NCBI RefSeq assembly: GCF_000403455.2
Contig: NZ_KE159721.1
Coordinates: 31,258 to 95,257 of the forward strand
DNA: 64,000 bases
Origin: Dorea sp. 5-2
GTDB lineage: Bacteria; Bacillota; Clostridia; Lachnospirales; Lachnospiraceae
Reading direction: 5' to 3'
Under the pieces are notes generated by a model, which was given only the letters and a program-made list of their open reading frames with translations, was not told the origin of the DNA and made no database searches. This document shows positions 8,492 through 16,807 of the stretch, in pieces (positions within the stretch are counted from its first letter, which is position 1; every line of letters begins with the position of its first letter). A program made the translations under genes and the position numbers.

Positions 8492-9151
8492 ATGAGTCTC
8501 GAATTTATAACAAAATATTTGCCTTTGTATGAGAAAGCGGCATGGCTTACTGTAAGGATTGGATTTACCGGGGTTCTGCTTTCCATTGTGATCGGTTTAC
8601 TGTGCGCGGCCATCCAGTATTACAAGATTCCTGTTTTAAGAGGATTAACGGCAGTATATATAGAACTTAGCCGCAATACGCCGCTGCTTGTCCAGTTGTT
8701 TTTTCTGTATTATGGGCTGCCAAAGATCGGAGTCAGGACAGATGCGCAAATCTGCGGTATGGCCGGGCTGGCGTTTCTCGGAGGCAGCTACATGGCGGAA
8801 GCCTTCCGCAGCGGATTGGAGGCAGTGGAGAAGATACAGATGGAGAGCGCCCAAAGCCTGGGGATGAACCGTTATCAGGCCATGCGGTATGTGATTCTGC
8901 CGCAGGCATTTTCCATCAGCGCACCTGCTTTTGTCGCAAATGTGATCTTTCTTTTGAAGGAAACCAGCGTATTTAGCGCCATAAGCCTGATGGATCTGAT
9001 GTTTACAGCGAAAGATCTGATCGGACTGTATTATAAGACGACAGAAAGCCTGTTTCTGCTGGTGGTGTTCTATCTGATTATCCTGCTTCCGGTATCCATA
9101 CTGGGGGCGGCGTTGGAGAGGAGGGTGCGTTATGCCGGATTTGGGGCTTGA
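8492..9151 (+). CDS. Polar amino-acid ABC transporter permease (1)
   Basis: About 219 residues from the ATG at 8492, which has TAGGAGAT 6 bases upstream; upstream in-frame ATGs lack such a site. It is a HisM-type membrane permease with about five hydrophobic segments and the EAA loop (EAFRSGLEAVEKIQMESAQSLG). It overlaps the second permease gene by 20 bases. Together with the ATPase and binding protein downstream it forms a complete polar amino-acid importer. Cystine is the likely substrate given the adjacent cysK, but the specificity cannot be read from the sequence. Confidence 0.88.
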   Translation: MSLEFITKYLPLYEKAAWLTVRIGFTGVLLSIVIGLLCAAIQYYKIPVLRGLTAVYIELSRNTPLLVQLFFLYYGLPKIGVRTDAQICGMAGLAFLGGSYMAEAFRSGLEAVEKIQMESAQSLGMNRYQAMRYVILPQAFSISAPAFVANVIFLLKETSVFSAISLMDLMFTAKDLIGLYYKTTESLFLLVVFYLIILLPVSILGAALERRVRYAGFGA

Positions 9152-9806
9152 GGTGCTGCTAAAAGGCCAGAACATGGCAAGGCTCTTTACCGGACTTCTG
9201 GCAGCGTTAAAGATCAGCCTGGTATCTGTGGCGGTCAGCCTTCCGGCAGGAATCCTGCTTGGAACCCTCATGACATGGAAAAATCCGTTCATAAAAGCAG
9301 CGCTCCGGGTTTATCTGGAAATCATCCGCATCATGCCTCAGATGGTGCTGTTGTTCCTTGTGTTTTTTGGGACGACACGGGCGTTTGGATGGGATTTGTC
9401 AGGGGAAAGTGCTTCGGTTATCGTATTTTCCCTCTGGGGAACTGCAGAGATGAGCGATCTGGTAAGAGGGGCGCTCGTCAGCATACCGGTCCATCAGTAT
9501 GAGAGCGGAGAGGCATTAGGGCTTAGTAAGGTACAGATTTATCGGTATATTGTGGTTCCACAGACATTAAGAAGATTAATTCCGCTGTCCATCAATCTGA
9601 TTACAAGAATGATCAAAACAACCAGCCTTGTGTTGATGATCGGAGTGGTTGAAATCCTCAAAGTCGCGCAGCAGATCATAGAGGCAAACCGGACGGCAAG
9701 CCCCAATGCGGCATTTGGCATTTACCTCGTCGTATTTTTATTATATCTTTTCGCCTGCTGGCCCATCAGTATGGCAGCAAGATATCTGGAACAAAGATGG
9801 AGGTGA
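9132..9806 (+). CDS. Polar amino-acid ABC transporter permease (2)
   Basis: A 224-residue HisM/GlnP-type permease with the EAA motif (DLVRGALVSIPVHQYESGEA) and several hydrophobic segments. GAGGAGGG lies just before the start, inside the end of the first permease gene. It probably forms a heterodimeric channel with that permease. It is part of the same four-gene importer operon. Confidence 0.9.
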   Translation: MPDLGLEVLLKGQNMARLFTGLLAALKISLVSVAVSLPAGILLGTLMTWKNPFIKAALRVYLEIIRIMPQMVLLFLVFFGTTRAFGWDLSGESASVIVFSLWGTAEMSDLVRGALVSIPVHQYESGEALGLSKVQIYRYIVVPQTLRRLIPLSINLITRMIKTTSLVLMIGVVEILKVAQQIIEANRTASPNAAFGIYLVVFLLYLFACWPISMAARYLEQRWR

Positions 9807-9812
9807 TCTTTT

Positions 9813-10628
9813 ATGGCAGGACCATTCTTGCAGGATATGCCGGGGCAGGATGTAGCCAGCGGCCAGGCGCTGCTTACCATGGAACATGTAACCAAGCAGT
9901 TTGAAGAAAGCCGGATCCTTGACGATATCAGCCTGACGATCCAAAAGGGCGAAGTGATCGTGCTGGTAGGTTCAAGCGGATGCGGGAAAAGTACGATGCT
10001 TCGGTGTATCAATGCTTTAGAACCGATTCAGGGTGGAATCATCCGGTTAGGGGAGGAACAGATTGATCCGAAGAGCCGGGAACTGACCAGTATCCGGCAG
10101 AAGATTGGCATGGTATTTCAGAGCTACGAGCTGTTCCCTCATATGACAGTGCTTGATAATATCCTGCTTGCGCCGATGAAGGTGCAAAAGAGGAAAAAAG
10201 CGGATATTACAGAGGAAGCCGTAAGCCTTCTTGAGAGGGTAGGCTTAAAAGAGAAAGCCGGATGTTTTCCCAGACAGTTGTCAGGGGGGCAGAAGCAGCG
10301 GGTGGCGATTGTCAGGGCTTTGTGTATGCATCCGGAACTGCTGCTGTTTGATGAGGTGACGGCGGCATTGGATCCGGAGATGGTCAGGGAGGTGCTGGAT
10401 GTTATATTAGCGCTGGCAGCCCAGGGAAGGACCATGCTGATCGTTACCCATGAAATGCAGTTTGCCCGTGCGGTCGCAGACAGAGTCCTATTCTTAGATA
10501 AAGGGAAAATCATAGAGAACGCGCCGCCGGAAGAATTTTTTGAAAATCCGAAAACAGAAAGGGCAAAACAATTTTTAAATACATTTTCTTTTGAAACGGT
10601 AAAGGGTAAAGATAAACAGGGAAAATGA
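9813..10628 (+). CDS. Polar amino-acid ABC transporter ATP-binding protein
   Basis: A 271-residue ATPase with Walker A GSSGCGKST, Q-loop MVFQSYELFPH, signature LSGGQKQR, Walker B LLLFDEVTAALD and switch His in VTHEM. A 20-residue N-terminal extension precedes the usual start of the domain. GGAGGTGATC lies 7 bases before the ATG. It energises the two permeases upstream. Confidence 0.93.
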   Translation: MAGPFLQDMPGQDVASGQALLTMEHVTKQFEESRILDDISLTIQKGEVIVLVGSSGCGKSTMLRCINALEPIQGGIIRLGEEQIDPKSRELTSIRQKIGMVFQSYELFPHMTVLDNILLAPMKVQKRKKADITEEAVSLLERVGLKEKAGCFPRQLSGGQKQRVAIVRALCMHPELLLFDEVTAALDPEMVREVLDVILALAAQGRTMLIVTHEMQFARAVADRVLFLDKGKIIENAPPEEFFENPKTERAKQFLNTFSFETVKGKDKQGK

Positions 10629-10664
10629 AAGAAAATAAAAAGAGAAGAAAGGAGATATATCATC

Positions 10665-11567
10665 ATGAAAAATTCAGTTTTAAAAAAATTTATATCCATA
10701 GCGGCTGCAGTATCTGCCATTCTGGCACTGACAGCATGCGGGAGTCAGGGAACAGAAAGCGACAGCCAGAAAGAGGAGGCTCAGAAGGAGGAACAGACAG
10801 CAGGCGCAGATACAGTATACCGTACTCTGGATGAAATCAAGGAAGACGGAACCATCCATATCGGGGTATTTTCCGATAAGAATCCTTTCGGTTACGTAGA
10901 TGAGAACGGAGAATACCAGGGATATGATGTTTATTTTGCCAATAAGATCGGAGAGGATCTGGGAGTGAAGGTTGATTTCGTTTCCACAGAGGCCGCGAAC
11001 CGTATTGAATATCTCCAGACTGGTAAAGTAGATATTATTTTAGCGAATTTTACCGTAACAGAGGAAAGGGCAGAAGAAGTGGATTTTGCCCTGCCATATA
11101 TGAATGTGGCGCTTGGGGTAGTATCGCCGGACGATAAAGTAGTGGAAAGCCTGGACGACTGGAACAGTGACGACCAGATCATTGTGATCTCCGGCACAAC
11201 GGCCGAGACCTACCTGACAGAAAATTATCCGGATATTCCGCTGCAGAAATATGATTCTTATGCGACAGCGAAAAACGCCCTTGAAAATCGAAATGGCGTT
11301 GCGTGGGCGAATGATAATACAGAAGTCATCGCATATGCGCTGCAGAATAAAGGATATACGGTAGGCATTCCGGAACTGGGAAGCAAAGATACGATTGCGC
11401 CGGCCGTATCAAAAGGAAATGAGACACTTCTTCAGTGGATCAATGATGAGATAAAAGCGTTAGCAGATGAACAGTTTTTCCATGCTGATTATGACGCTAC
11501 GCTGGTAGATACTTACGGGGAAGAATACAAGGAAGAACTGGTGGTAGAAGGCGGAGTGACGGAATAG
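10665..11567 (+). CDS. Polar amino-acid ABC transporter substrate-binding lipoprotein
   Basis: A 300-residue lipoprotein: signal peptide with lipobox L-T-A-C, lipidated Cys25, then an acidic linker and an SBP_bac_3 domain (IHIGVFSDKNPFGYVDENGE, then YQGYDVYFANKIGEDLGVKV). AAAGGAGATATATC precedes the ATG. It captures the amino acid outside the membrane for the importer encoded just upstream. The cysK neighbour argues for cystine or cysteine; glutamine, glutamate or diaminopimelate-type ligands remain possible. Confidence 0.9.
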   Translation: MKNSVLKKFISIAAAVSAILALTACGSQGTESDSQKEEAQKEEQTAGADTVYRTLDEIKEDGTIHIGVFSDKNPFGYVDENGEYQGYDVYFANKIGEDLGVKVDFVSTEAANRIEYLQTGKVDIILANFTVTEERAEEVDFALPYMNVALGVVSPDDKVVESLDDWNSDDQIIVISGTTAETYLTENYPDIPLQKYDSYATAKNALENRNGVAWANDNTEVIAYALQNKGYTVGIPELGSKDTIAPAVSKGNETLLQWINDEIKALADEQFFHADYDATLVDTYGEEYKEELVVEGGVTE

Positions 11568-11615
11568 GAGAAATAGTACTTACGTCTGCCTGAACGGTTT
11601 CTTAGGAAAGATTCT

Positions 11616-12323
11616 ATGAAAAAAGAAATCTTCAAAAAAGCATTTGTGAAATCCCTGCCAATCATGTGCAGCTACCTGTTTGTCAGCATGGCTTACGGGA
11701 TTATGATGGAGGAGGCCGGGTTTGGATGGTATGATTCGCTGTTTATCAGTATGACAGTATATACAGGAGCATTCCAGTTTTTATTGATTACATTATTAAG
11801 CAGCAATGCATCTATGATTACGATAGCTCTGGCGGCGCTCTTGATGAACAGCCGCCAGACCTTTTACAGTCTGACGTTTGTCCATGAATTTCGGAGCATG
11901 GGAAAAAGAATGCTTTATATGATACATACAATGACAGATGAGACATATGCAGTCAATCTGGCTCTTACTGAGCAGGGCGCCCAGAAAGAAGATATGATGT
12001 TCCTGATTGCAGCGCTGTCCAGATGCTACTGGATGATTGGAGCAGTGGCTGGCGGAATGTTGGGACAGATTCTTCCAGTAAGGTTTCAGGGAATTGATTT
12101 CTGTATGACGGCATTATTTATTATTATTTTTATAGATCAATGGGAAAAAACCAAGGATCACGTTCCTGCTTTCACAGGTTTTATAGCGGCAGTTATCTGT
12201 CTGCTTGTTTTCGGAGAAAGGAATTTCATGCTTCCGGCGCTGGCAGCGTCTTCCGGGATCCTGGTGTTAAAAAGAGAATATAGACAGACTGAAACTGCCC
12301 CAAAGGAGAAGCAAGATGGATAG
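11616..12323 (+). CDS. azlC: AzlC family branched-chain amino-acid exporter, large subunit
   Basis: A 235-residue polytopic membrane protein of the AzlC family. The early SLPIMCSYLFVSMAYGIMM and the NSRQTFYSLTF region are typical. AzlC and AzlD together export branched-chain amino acids or their analogues. It overlaps azlD by 8 bases. It follows the cystine-type importer with no terminator in between, so it may be on the same transcript. Confidence 0.9.
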   Translation: MKKEIFKKAFVKSLPIMCSYLFVSMAYGIMMEEAGFGWYDSLFISMTVYTGAFQFLLITLLSSNASMITIALAALLMNSRQTFYSLTFVHEFRSMGKRMLYMIHTMTDETYAVNLALTEQGAQKEDMMFLIAALSRCYWMIGAVAGGMLGQILPVRFQGIDFCMTALFIIIFIDQWEKTKDHVPAFTGFIAAVICLLVFGERNFMLPALAASSGILVLKREYRQTETAPKEKQDG

Positions 12324-12711
12324 AGGATGGATGATTGCGGCAGTGGCGGTATCTGCGGCAATTACATTTTTTCTTCGTGCCCTGCCTTTTTTTGCCTTCC
12401 GGGATGGAAGGAAGATGCCGGAAAAGCTTAAGCGTCTTGGGGGTATCCTGCCCTCTGCGATTATGGCGGTGCTGATTGTATATTGCCTGAAAGATGTGCT
12501 GCTGGATTTTAAAAACTTTATCTTGATGAACGGAGTCTTCCAATCCCGTAAGGGTATGTCTTGCGGTATTTTCTTTGGGTATGGCATGTCGGAACTGATA
12601 TCCGCATGTCTGGTGGCTGTAAGCTACAAATACAGGCATCATACAATGCTGTCGATTGCACTTGGAACGGTATGTAATATTATTTTATTACATTTTTTTA
12701 TGAAATTCTGA
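12316..12711 (+). CDS. azlD: AzlD family exporter, small subunit
   Basis: A 131-residue membrane protein with the AzlD pattern (AAITFFLRALPFFAF, then LKRLGGILPSAIMAVLIVY). It is the small partner of AzlC, with four predicted hydrophobic segments. The start lies inside the end of azlC, giving coupled translation. Confidence 0.9.
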   Translation: MDRGWMIAAVAVSAAITFFLRALPFFAFRDGRKMPEKLKRLGGILPSAIMAVLIVYCLKDVLLDFKNFILMNGVFQSRKGMSCGIFFGYGMSELISACLVAVSYKYRHHTMLSIALGTVCNIILLHFFMKF

Positions 12712-12723
12712 AAGAACAAAATC

Positions 12724-13275
12724 ATGGATCAGACACTTGATGAAGCAATTTATAATCGGTACATAGCGCCTACGAAAAGGCAGAGAACCGGGCGTGTGGG
12801 GCTGGAATTTGAGCTTCCGGTTGTGAACCGGGAACATGCTCCGGTGGATTTTGAAGTGATACATAAAGTGACGGACGCATTCCTCTGTAAGTTCCATTTC
12901 CAGGAGGCGGGAAGAGATGACGATGGATTTATCTATGCGGCGCTGGATGGAAAGACAGGGGACTGGTTTGCGGTAATTGATGCGGTGATGAAAGAGATTA
13001 CGCCCGAAAATAAGGTAAATCTGCTTTTGTTTGACGGGGAATTATTGTATGTGCATACAAACTACAGGGACAGCCTGCATTTTTTACGGAAAAAGACGGC
13101 TGTTTTTGTGTCCACAAGACCGCTGGATAAGGAAAAATGGGAGAAGGTTCCTATGAATATGCTTCTTGCATTTGAGTCGGGCAGATGCAGGTATACAGGG
13201 AAACCCCATGAAAATGAATTCTTTGACAGCGAAGAAAAAATGAGGATGCTTTTTTTAGATTATGCGGGGCTGTAG
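12724..13275 (+). pseudogene. Chimeric remnant: glutamate-cysteine ligase N-terminus joined to class II glutamine amidotransferase C-terminus
   Basis: 183 residues in one open frame. Residues 1 to about 75 (YNRYIAPTKRQRTGRVGLEF, ELPVVNREHAPVDFEV) look like the start of a Lachnospiraceae glutamate-cysteine ligase family protein. Residues from about 85 on (NKVNLLLFDGELLYVHTNYR, FVSTRPLDKEKWEKVP, LAFESGRCRYTGKPH) look like the end of a class II glutamine amidotransferase. Neither half is long enough for activity: the ligase catalytic core and the amidotransferase N-terminal Cys are missing. An in-frame deletion fusing two adjacent genes is the best explanation. The call rests on recalled family sequences, not on a search. 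Confidence 0.55.
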
Positions 13276-13346
13276 CGGTGTGGCTTGCTCAAGGCCGGCG
13301 AAGTGATAATGGATTTGACTGACTATGCGAACAAGGAGCTATGAGT

Positions 13347-14165
13347 ATGGAAGAACAAACAGCGTCAAAAGAACAATTCAAGAAATTGGAAGCTTTAAAA
13401 AATTATTTGAAAGGACTGGGAAGTGTTGCGGTTGCCTTTTCCGGTGGTGTGGATTCTATATTTCTTCTGAAAACGGCACATGATGTTCTGGGGGATGATT
13501 GTATTGCGGTTACAGCAAGATCCTGTTCTTTTCCAGAAAGGGAACTTGGCGAGGCCAGAGACTTTTGTGCGGCAGAGGGAATTCGCCACATTATAGTAGA
13601 ATCAGAAGAATTGGAAATAGAAGGGTTTGGTAAAAATCCTCCGAACCGCTGTTATTTGTGTAAACGGGAACTGTTTGAAAAAATCAGGTAAATTGCAAAA
13701 CGGGAAAATATAAAGACTATCGCAGAAGGTTCTAACCTGGATGATGACGGAGATTATCGTCCTGGATTGCAGGCAGTGGCTGAATTTGGAATAAAAAGTC
13801 CGTTAAGAAACAGTGGAATGTCGAAAGCGGATATACGCATATTGTCAAAGACTATGAGGCTTGCAACATGGAATAAGCAGTCCTTTGCCTGCCTTTCGTC
13901 CAGATTTGCATATGGAGAAACGATAAGCAGAGAAAAATTATCCATGGTGGATCATGCGGAACAGTTGCTTTTGGATCTTGGATTTCATCAAGTGCATGTA
14001 CGAATTCATGATAAGATAGCAAGGATAGAAGTGATGCCGGATGAATTTGAAAAATTGCTGCGCAGCAGGGAGGACGTTGTAAATAAACTAAAAGAAGAGG
14101 GATTTACTTATATTACGATGGATCTGCAGGGATACCGGACAGGCAGTATGAATGAGATTCTGTGA
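13347..14165 (+). pseudogene. larE: LarE-type ATP-dependent sacrificial sulfur transferase, interrupted by TAA
   Basis: Two same-frame pieces join into a normal-length LarE (about 271 residues). The first has the PP-loop SGGVDS at residues 32-37 and NPPNRCYLCKRELFEKIR. A TAA stop at 13689-13691 then interrupts, and the frame continues IAKRENIKTIAEGSNLDD to the C-terminus, with the sulfur-donor region FACLSSR. One G-to-T change (GAA to TAA) would account for it. LarE thiolates the nickel-pincer cofactor precursor used by lactate racemase-type enzymes. AAGGAG lies 8 bases before the ATG at 13347. A truncated N-terminal protein would lack the donor Cys. Confidence 0.8.
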
Positions 14166-14207
14166 ACTGTCAGTGTTTGGATTTAGAAAATATATGAGGG
14201 AAAAAAG

Positions 14208-15128
14208 ATGACATTAATTCAATTGCACTATCTGATTGTGATTGCAGAAACAAACTCTTTGAATAAGGCAGCTGAACAGTTATATGTGTCACAGCCGTCC
14301 CTAACCAGTGCAATCAAAGAGCTGGAAAAAGAACTGGGAGTTACCCTGCTTTACAGGAGTGGAAGGGGAGTTACGCTGACCAATGACGGAGTGGAGTTTC
14401 TGCTTTATGCAAAACAGCTCTACAGTCAGTACGAGGCGGTTTTGGAAAAATATGGAATGGGCGGCGCCCATAAGAAGAAATTTGGAGTGTCCACACAGCA
14501 TTATTCTTTTGCAGTAAAAGCATTTGTAGATATGGCAAAGGAATTTGATATGTCAAGATATGAATTTGCTGTCAGGGAAACAAGGACGGCGGAGGTAATC
14601 CGTGACGTCAGTACCATGAAAAGTGAGGTTGGTATCCTTTATCTTTGTGATTTTAACCGGAAATCTATGGAAAAACTCTTAAAATCAGCGAGCCTAGAAT
14701 TTCATCATCTCATAGAATGTCAGGCGTATGTTTATATTTGGAAGAATCATCCGCTGGCGAAGGAAAAGACGATTCGATTCGAGCAGTTGAACGGATATCC
14801 CTGCCTGTCTTTTGAACAGGGAGATAACAGTTCCTTTTATTTTGCAGAAGAAATTCTCTCAACGAATGAGTACTCACAGGTTATCAAGGCAAATGACCGT
14901 GCGACGATGCTGAACCTGATGGTTGGCCTGAACGGCTATACTCTTTGCTCCGGGATTATCTGTGAGGAGCTGAATGGAAGTGATTATATTGCGGTTCCCT
15001 TTCAGGAAGATGAGCAGAATCTAAACATCGTGATGGAGATTGGATATGTTGTAAGAAAAAATACAATCCTAAGTAAAATGGGGGAATTGTATGTTGATAA
15101 ACTGAAAAAGTATCTGCATATTTCCTGA
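14208..15128 (+). CDS. LysR-family transcriptional regulator
   Basis: A 306-residue protein with an N-terminal wHTH (HYLIVIAETNSLNKAAEQLY, VSQPSLTSAIKELEKELG) and a periplasmic-binding-like effector domain. It lies between larE and pdxST in the same direction. Sulfur-metabolism LysR regulators such as CysL or CysB types would fit the neighbourhood, but the effector is unknown. GAGGGAAAAAAG precedes the ATG. Confidence 0.88.
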   Translation: MTLIQLHYLIVIAETNSLNKAAEQLYVSQPSLTSAIKELEKELGVTLLYRSGRGVTLTNDGVEFLLYAKQLYSQYEAVLEKYGMGGAHKKKFGVSTQHYSFAVKAFVDMAKEFDMSRYEFAVRETRTAEVIRDVSTMKSEVGILYLCDFNRKSMEKLLKSASLEFHHLIECQAYVYIWKNHPLAKEKTIRFEQLNGYPCLSFEQGDNSSFYFAEEILSTNEYSQVIKANDRATMLNLMVGLNGYTLCSGIICEELNGSDYIAVPFQEDEQNLNIVMEIGYVVRKNTILSKMGELYVDKLKKYLHIS

Positions 15129-15245
15129 GAAAAAACAAACAGATAAATGGTATGGTCAAATAATATAGAATTGGATATTTTAACAATGCCAGTATTACGT
15201 TAATATTTATATAAACTTGCAGGAATGATTAAGGAGGAATCAGAC

Positions 15246-16121
15246 ATGGATATGGAAAGATATGGATTGAACAGACAGTTGGCACAGATGTTAAAGGGCG
15301 GTGTGATCATGGATGTGACCACGCCTGAGCAGGCTGAAATAGCAGAAAAGGCAGGAGCATGTGCGGTTATGGCATTGGAGCGGATTCCTGCGGATATCCG
15401 TGCGGCAGGCGGTGTATCGAGAATGAGCGATCCCAAGATGATCAAAGGGATTCAGGAGGCAGTGACAATCCCGGTTATGGCGAAATGCAGGATCGGACAT
15501 TTTGTGGAGGCACAGATTTTAGAGGCGATAGAAATTGATTATATAGATGAAAGTGAGGTGCTTTCTCCGGCGGATGATGTATATCATATTGATAAGCGAA
15601 AATTCAAAGTTCCATTTGTGTGTGGAGCAAGAGATCTTGGAGAGGCGCTCCGAAGAATTAACGAAGGGGCATCGATGATTCGGACAAAGGGCGAGCCGGG
15701 AACCGGTGATGTGATCCAGGCTGTTCGGCACATGCGGATGATGAATCAGGAAATTGCAAAGATTGTTTCTATGCGTGAGGATGAATTGTTCGAGGAGGCA
15801 AAAAATCTTAGAGTACCTTATGAATTGGCAGAGTATGTACATAAAAACGGCCGCCTTCCGGTTGTGAATTTTGCGGCGGGAGGAGTTGCCACACCGGCAG
15901 ACGCAGCCCTGATGATGCAGCTTGGCGCGGAGGGGGTTTTTGTGGGTTTGGGTATCTTTAAATCCGGAGATCCCAAGAAGCGCGCAACGGCAATCGTGAA
16001 AGCAGTGACGAATTATGAGGACAGCAGGCTGTTAGCAGAACTTTCAGAGGATCTTGGAGAGGCGATGGTGGGAATCAATGAGCAGGAAATAGAAGTTCTG
16101 ATGGCAGAGAGGGGCAGATAG
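15246..16121 (+). CDS. pdxS: Pyridoxal 5'-phosphate synthase subunit PdxS
   Basis: A 291-residue PLP synthase subunit (glutamine amidotransferase-coupled route from ribose 5-phosphate and glyceraldehyde 3-phosphate). The catalytic residues are visible: Asp23 (VIMDV), the imine-forming Lys80 ([10 protein letters not shown]) and Lys148 ([11 protein letters not shown]). AAGGAGG at 15231-15237 selects the ATG at 15246. It is followed after one base by pdxT. PLP made here would serve CysK and MetY, which lie on either side. Confidence 0.95.
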   Translation: MDMERYGLNRQLAQMLKGGVIMDVTTPEQAEIAEKAGACAVMALERIPADIRAAGGVSRMSDPKMIKGIQEAVTIPVMAKCRIGHFVEAQILEAIEIDYIDESEVLSPADDVYHIDKRKFKVPFVCGARDLGEALRRINEGASMIRTKGEPGTGDVIQAVRHMRMMNQEIAKIVSMREDELFEEAKNLRVPYELAEYVHKNGRLPVVNFAAGGVATPADAALMMQLGAEGVFVGLGIFKSGDPKKRATAIVKAVTNYEDSRLLAELSEDLGEAMVGINEQEIEVLMAERGR

Positions 16122-16122
16122 G

Positions 16123-16695
16123 ATGAAAGTTGCGGTACTTGCGGTTCAGGGAGCTTTTATTGAGCATCAAAAGAAACTGGAAAATCTGGGGGTATCCTGC
16201 ATAGAGCTTCGTAAAAAAGATGATTTAGAGGAGAACTTCGATGGCCTGATCTTGCCGGGAGGCGAGAGTACTGTCCAGGGGAAATTGTTGAAAGAATTGG
16301 GTATGTATCCTCTATTGAAGGAAAAGATTGTATGTGGGATGCCGGTGCTTGCGACCTGTGCGGGACTGATTCTTCTGGCAGAAAAATTGACCAATGATCA
16401 GCATGTCTATTTTGGAACACTTCCAGTAAAGGTGAAACGTAATGCTTATGGCAGGCAGCTTGGAAGCTTTCACACGGAGCAGGAAATGAAAGGGATTGGA
16501 AAAGTTCCCATGACATTTATACGGGCGCCGTATATTGAGGAAGTTGGAGATGGAGTGGAAATTCTTTCATCAGTGAAAGGTAAAATTGTGGCAGTGAAAT
16601 GTGGAGTGCAGTATGGTATGGCGTTTCATCCGGAATTAGATAGGGACAACAGAATACATGAAATGTTCCTGGATACGGTCAGGAACAGCAGTTAA
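16123..16695 (+). CDS. pdxT: Pyridoxal 5'-phosphate synthase glutaminase subunit PdxT
   Basis: A 190-residue class I glutamine amidotransferase subunit that supplies ammonia to PdxS. The GGEST motif is at residues 47-51, the nucleophile Cys79 sits in LATCAGL, and His169/Glu171 in AFHPEL complete the triad. Translation is probably coupled to pdxS (1-base gap). A strong terminator follows. Confidence 0.95.
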   Translation: MKVAVLAVQGAFIEHQKKLENLGVSCIELRKKDDLEENFDGLILPGGESTVQGKLLKELGMYPLLKEKIVCGMPVLATCAGLILLAEKLTNDQHVYFGTLPVKVKRNAYGRQLGSFHTEQEMKGIGKVPMTFIRAPYIEEVGDGVEILSSVKGKIVAVKCGVQYGMAFHPELDRDNRIHEMFLDTVRNSS

Positions 16696-16698
16696 CGG

Positions 16699-16738
16699 AT
16701 ATCTGGTTATAAATTGAATTTATAGCCAGATATTTTTT
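16699..16738 (+). terminator. Intrinsic terminator after pdxST
   Basis: ATATCTGGTTATAAA (16699-16713) pairs with TTTATAGCCAGATAT (16719-16733) with one G-U or mismatch position, followed by a run of T. It ends the pdxST transcript before the metY promoter. Confidence 0.85.
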
Positions 16739-16754
16739 GCATGTATTAGACAAA

Positions 16755-16774
16755 ATAAACCTATTATGCTAGTA
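16755..16774 (+). promoter_or_regulatory. Putative Rrf2 operator before metY
   Basis: ATAAACCTATT-ATGC-TAGTA is identical to the box over the cysK promoter except for the 4-base spacer. A TAGTATATTTATA stretch just downstream may hold the -10 of metY. Shared control of cysK and metY by the island's Rrf2 protein is inferred. Confidence 0.6.
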
Positions 16775-16807
16775 TATTTATAGGATTTAAAGAAGGAGGA
16801 ATTTAAA

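Noticed and set aside
16700..16807. SAM riboswitch upstream of metY
   Set aside because: The gap holds only the pdxT terminator, the shared operator box and a promoter; no S-box core is present.
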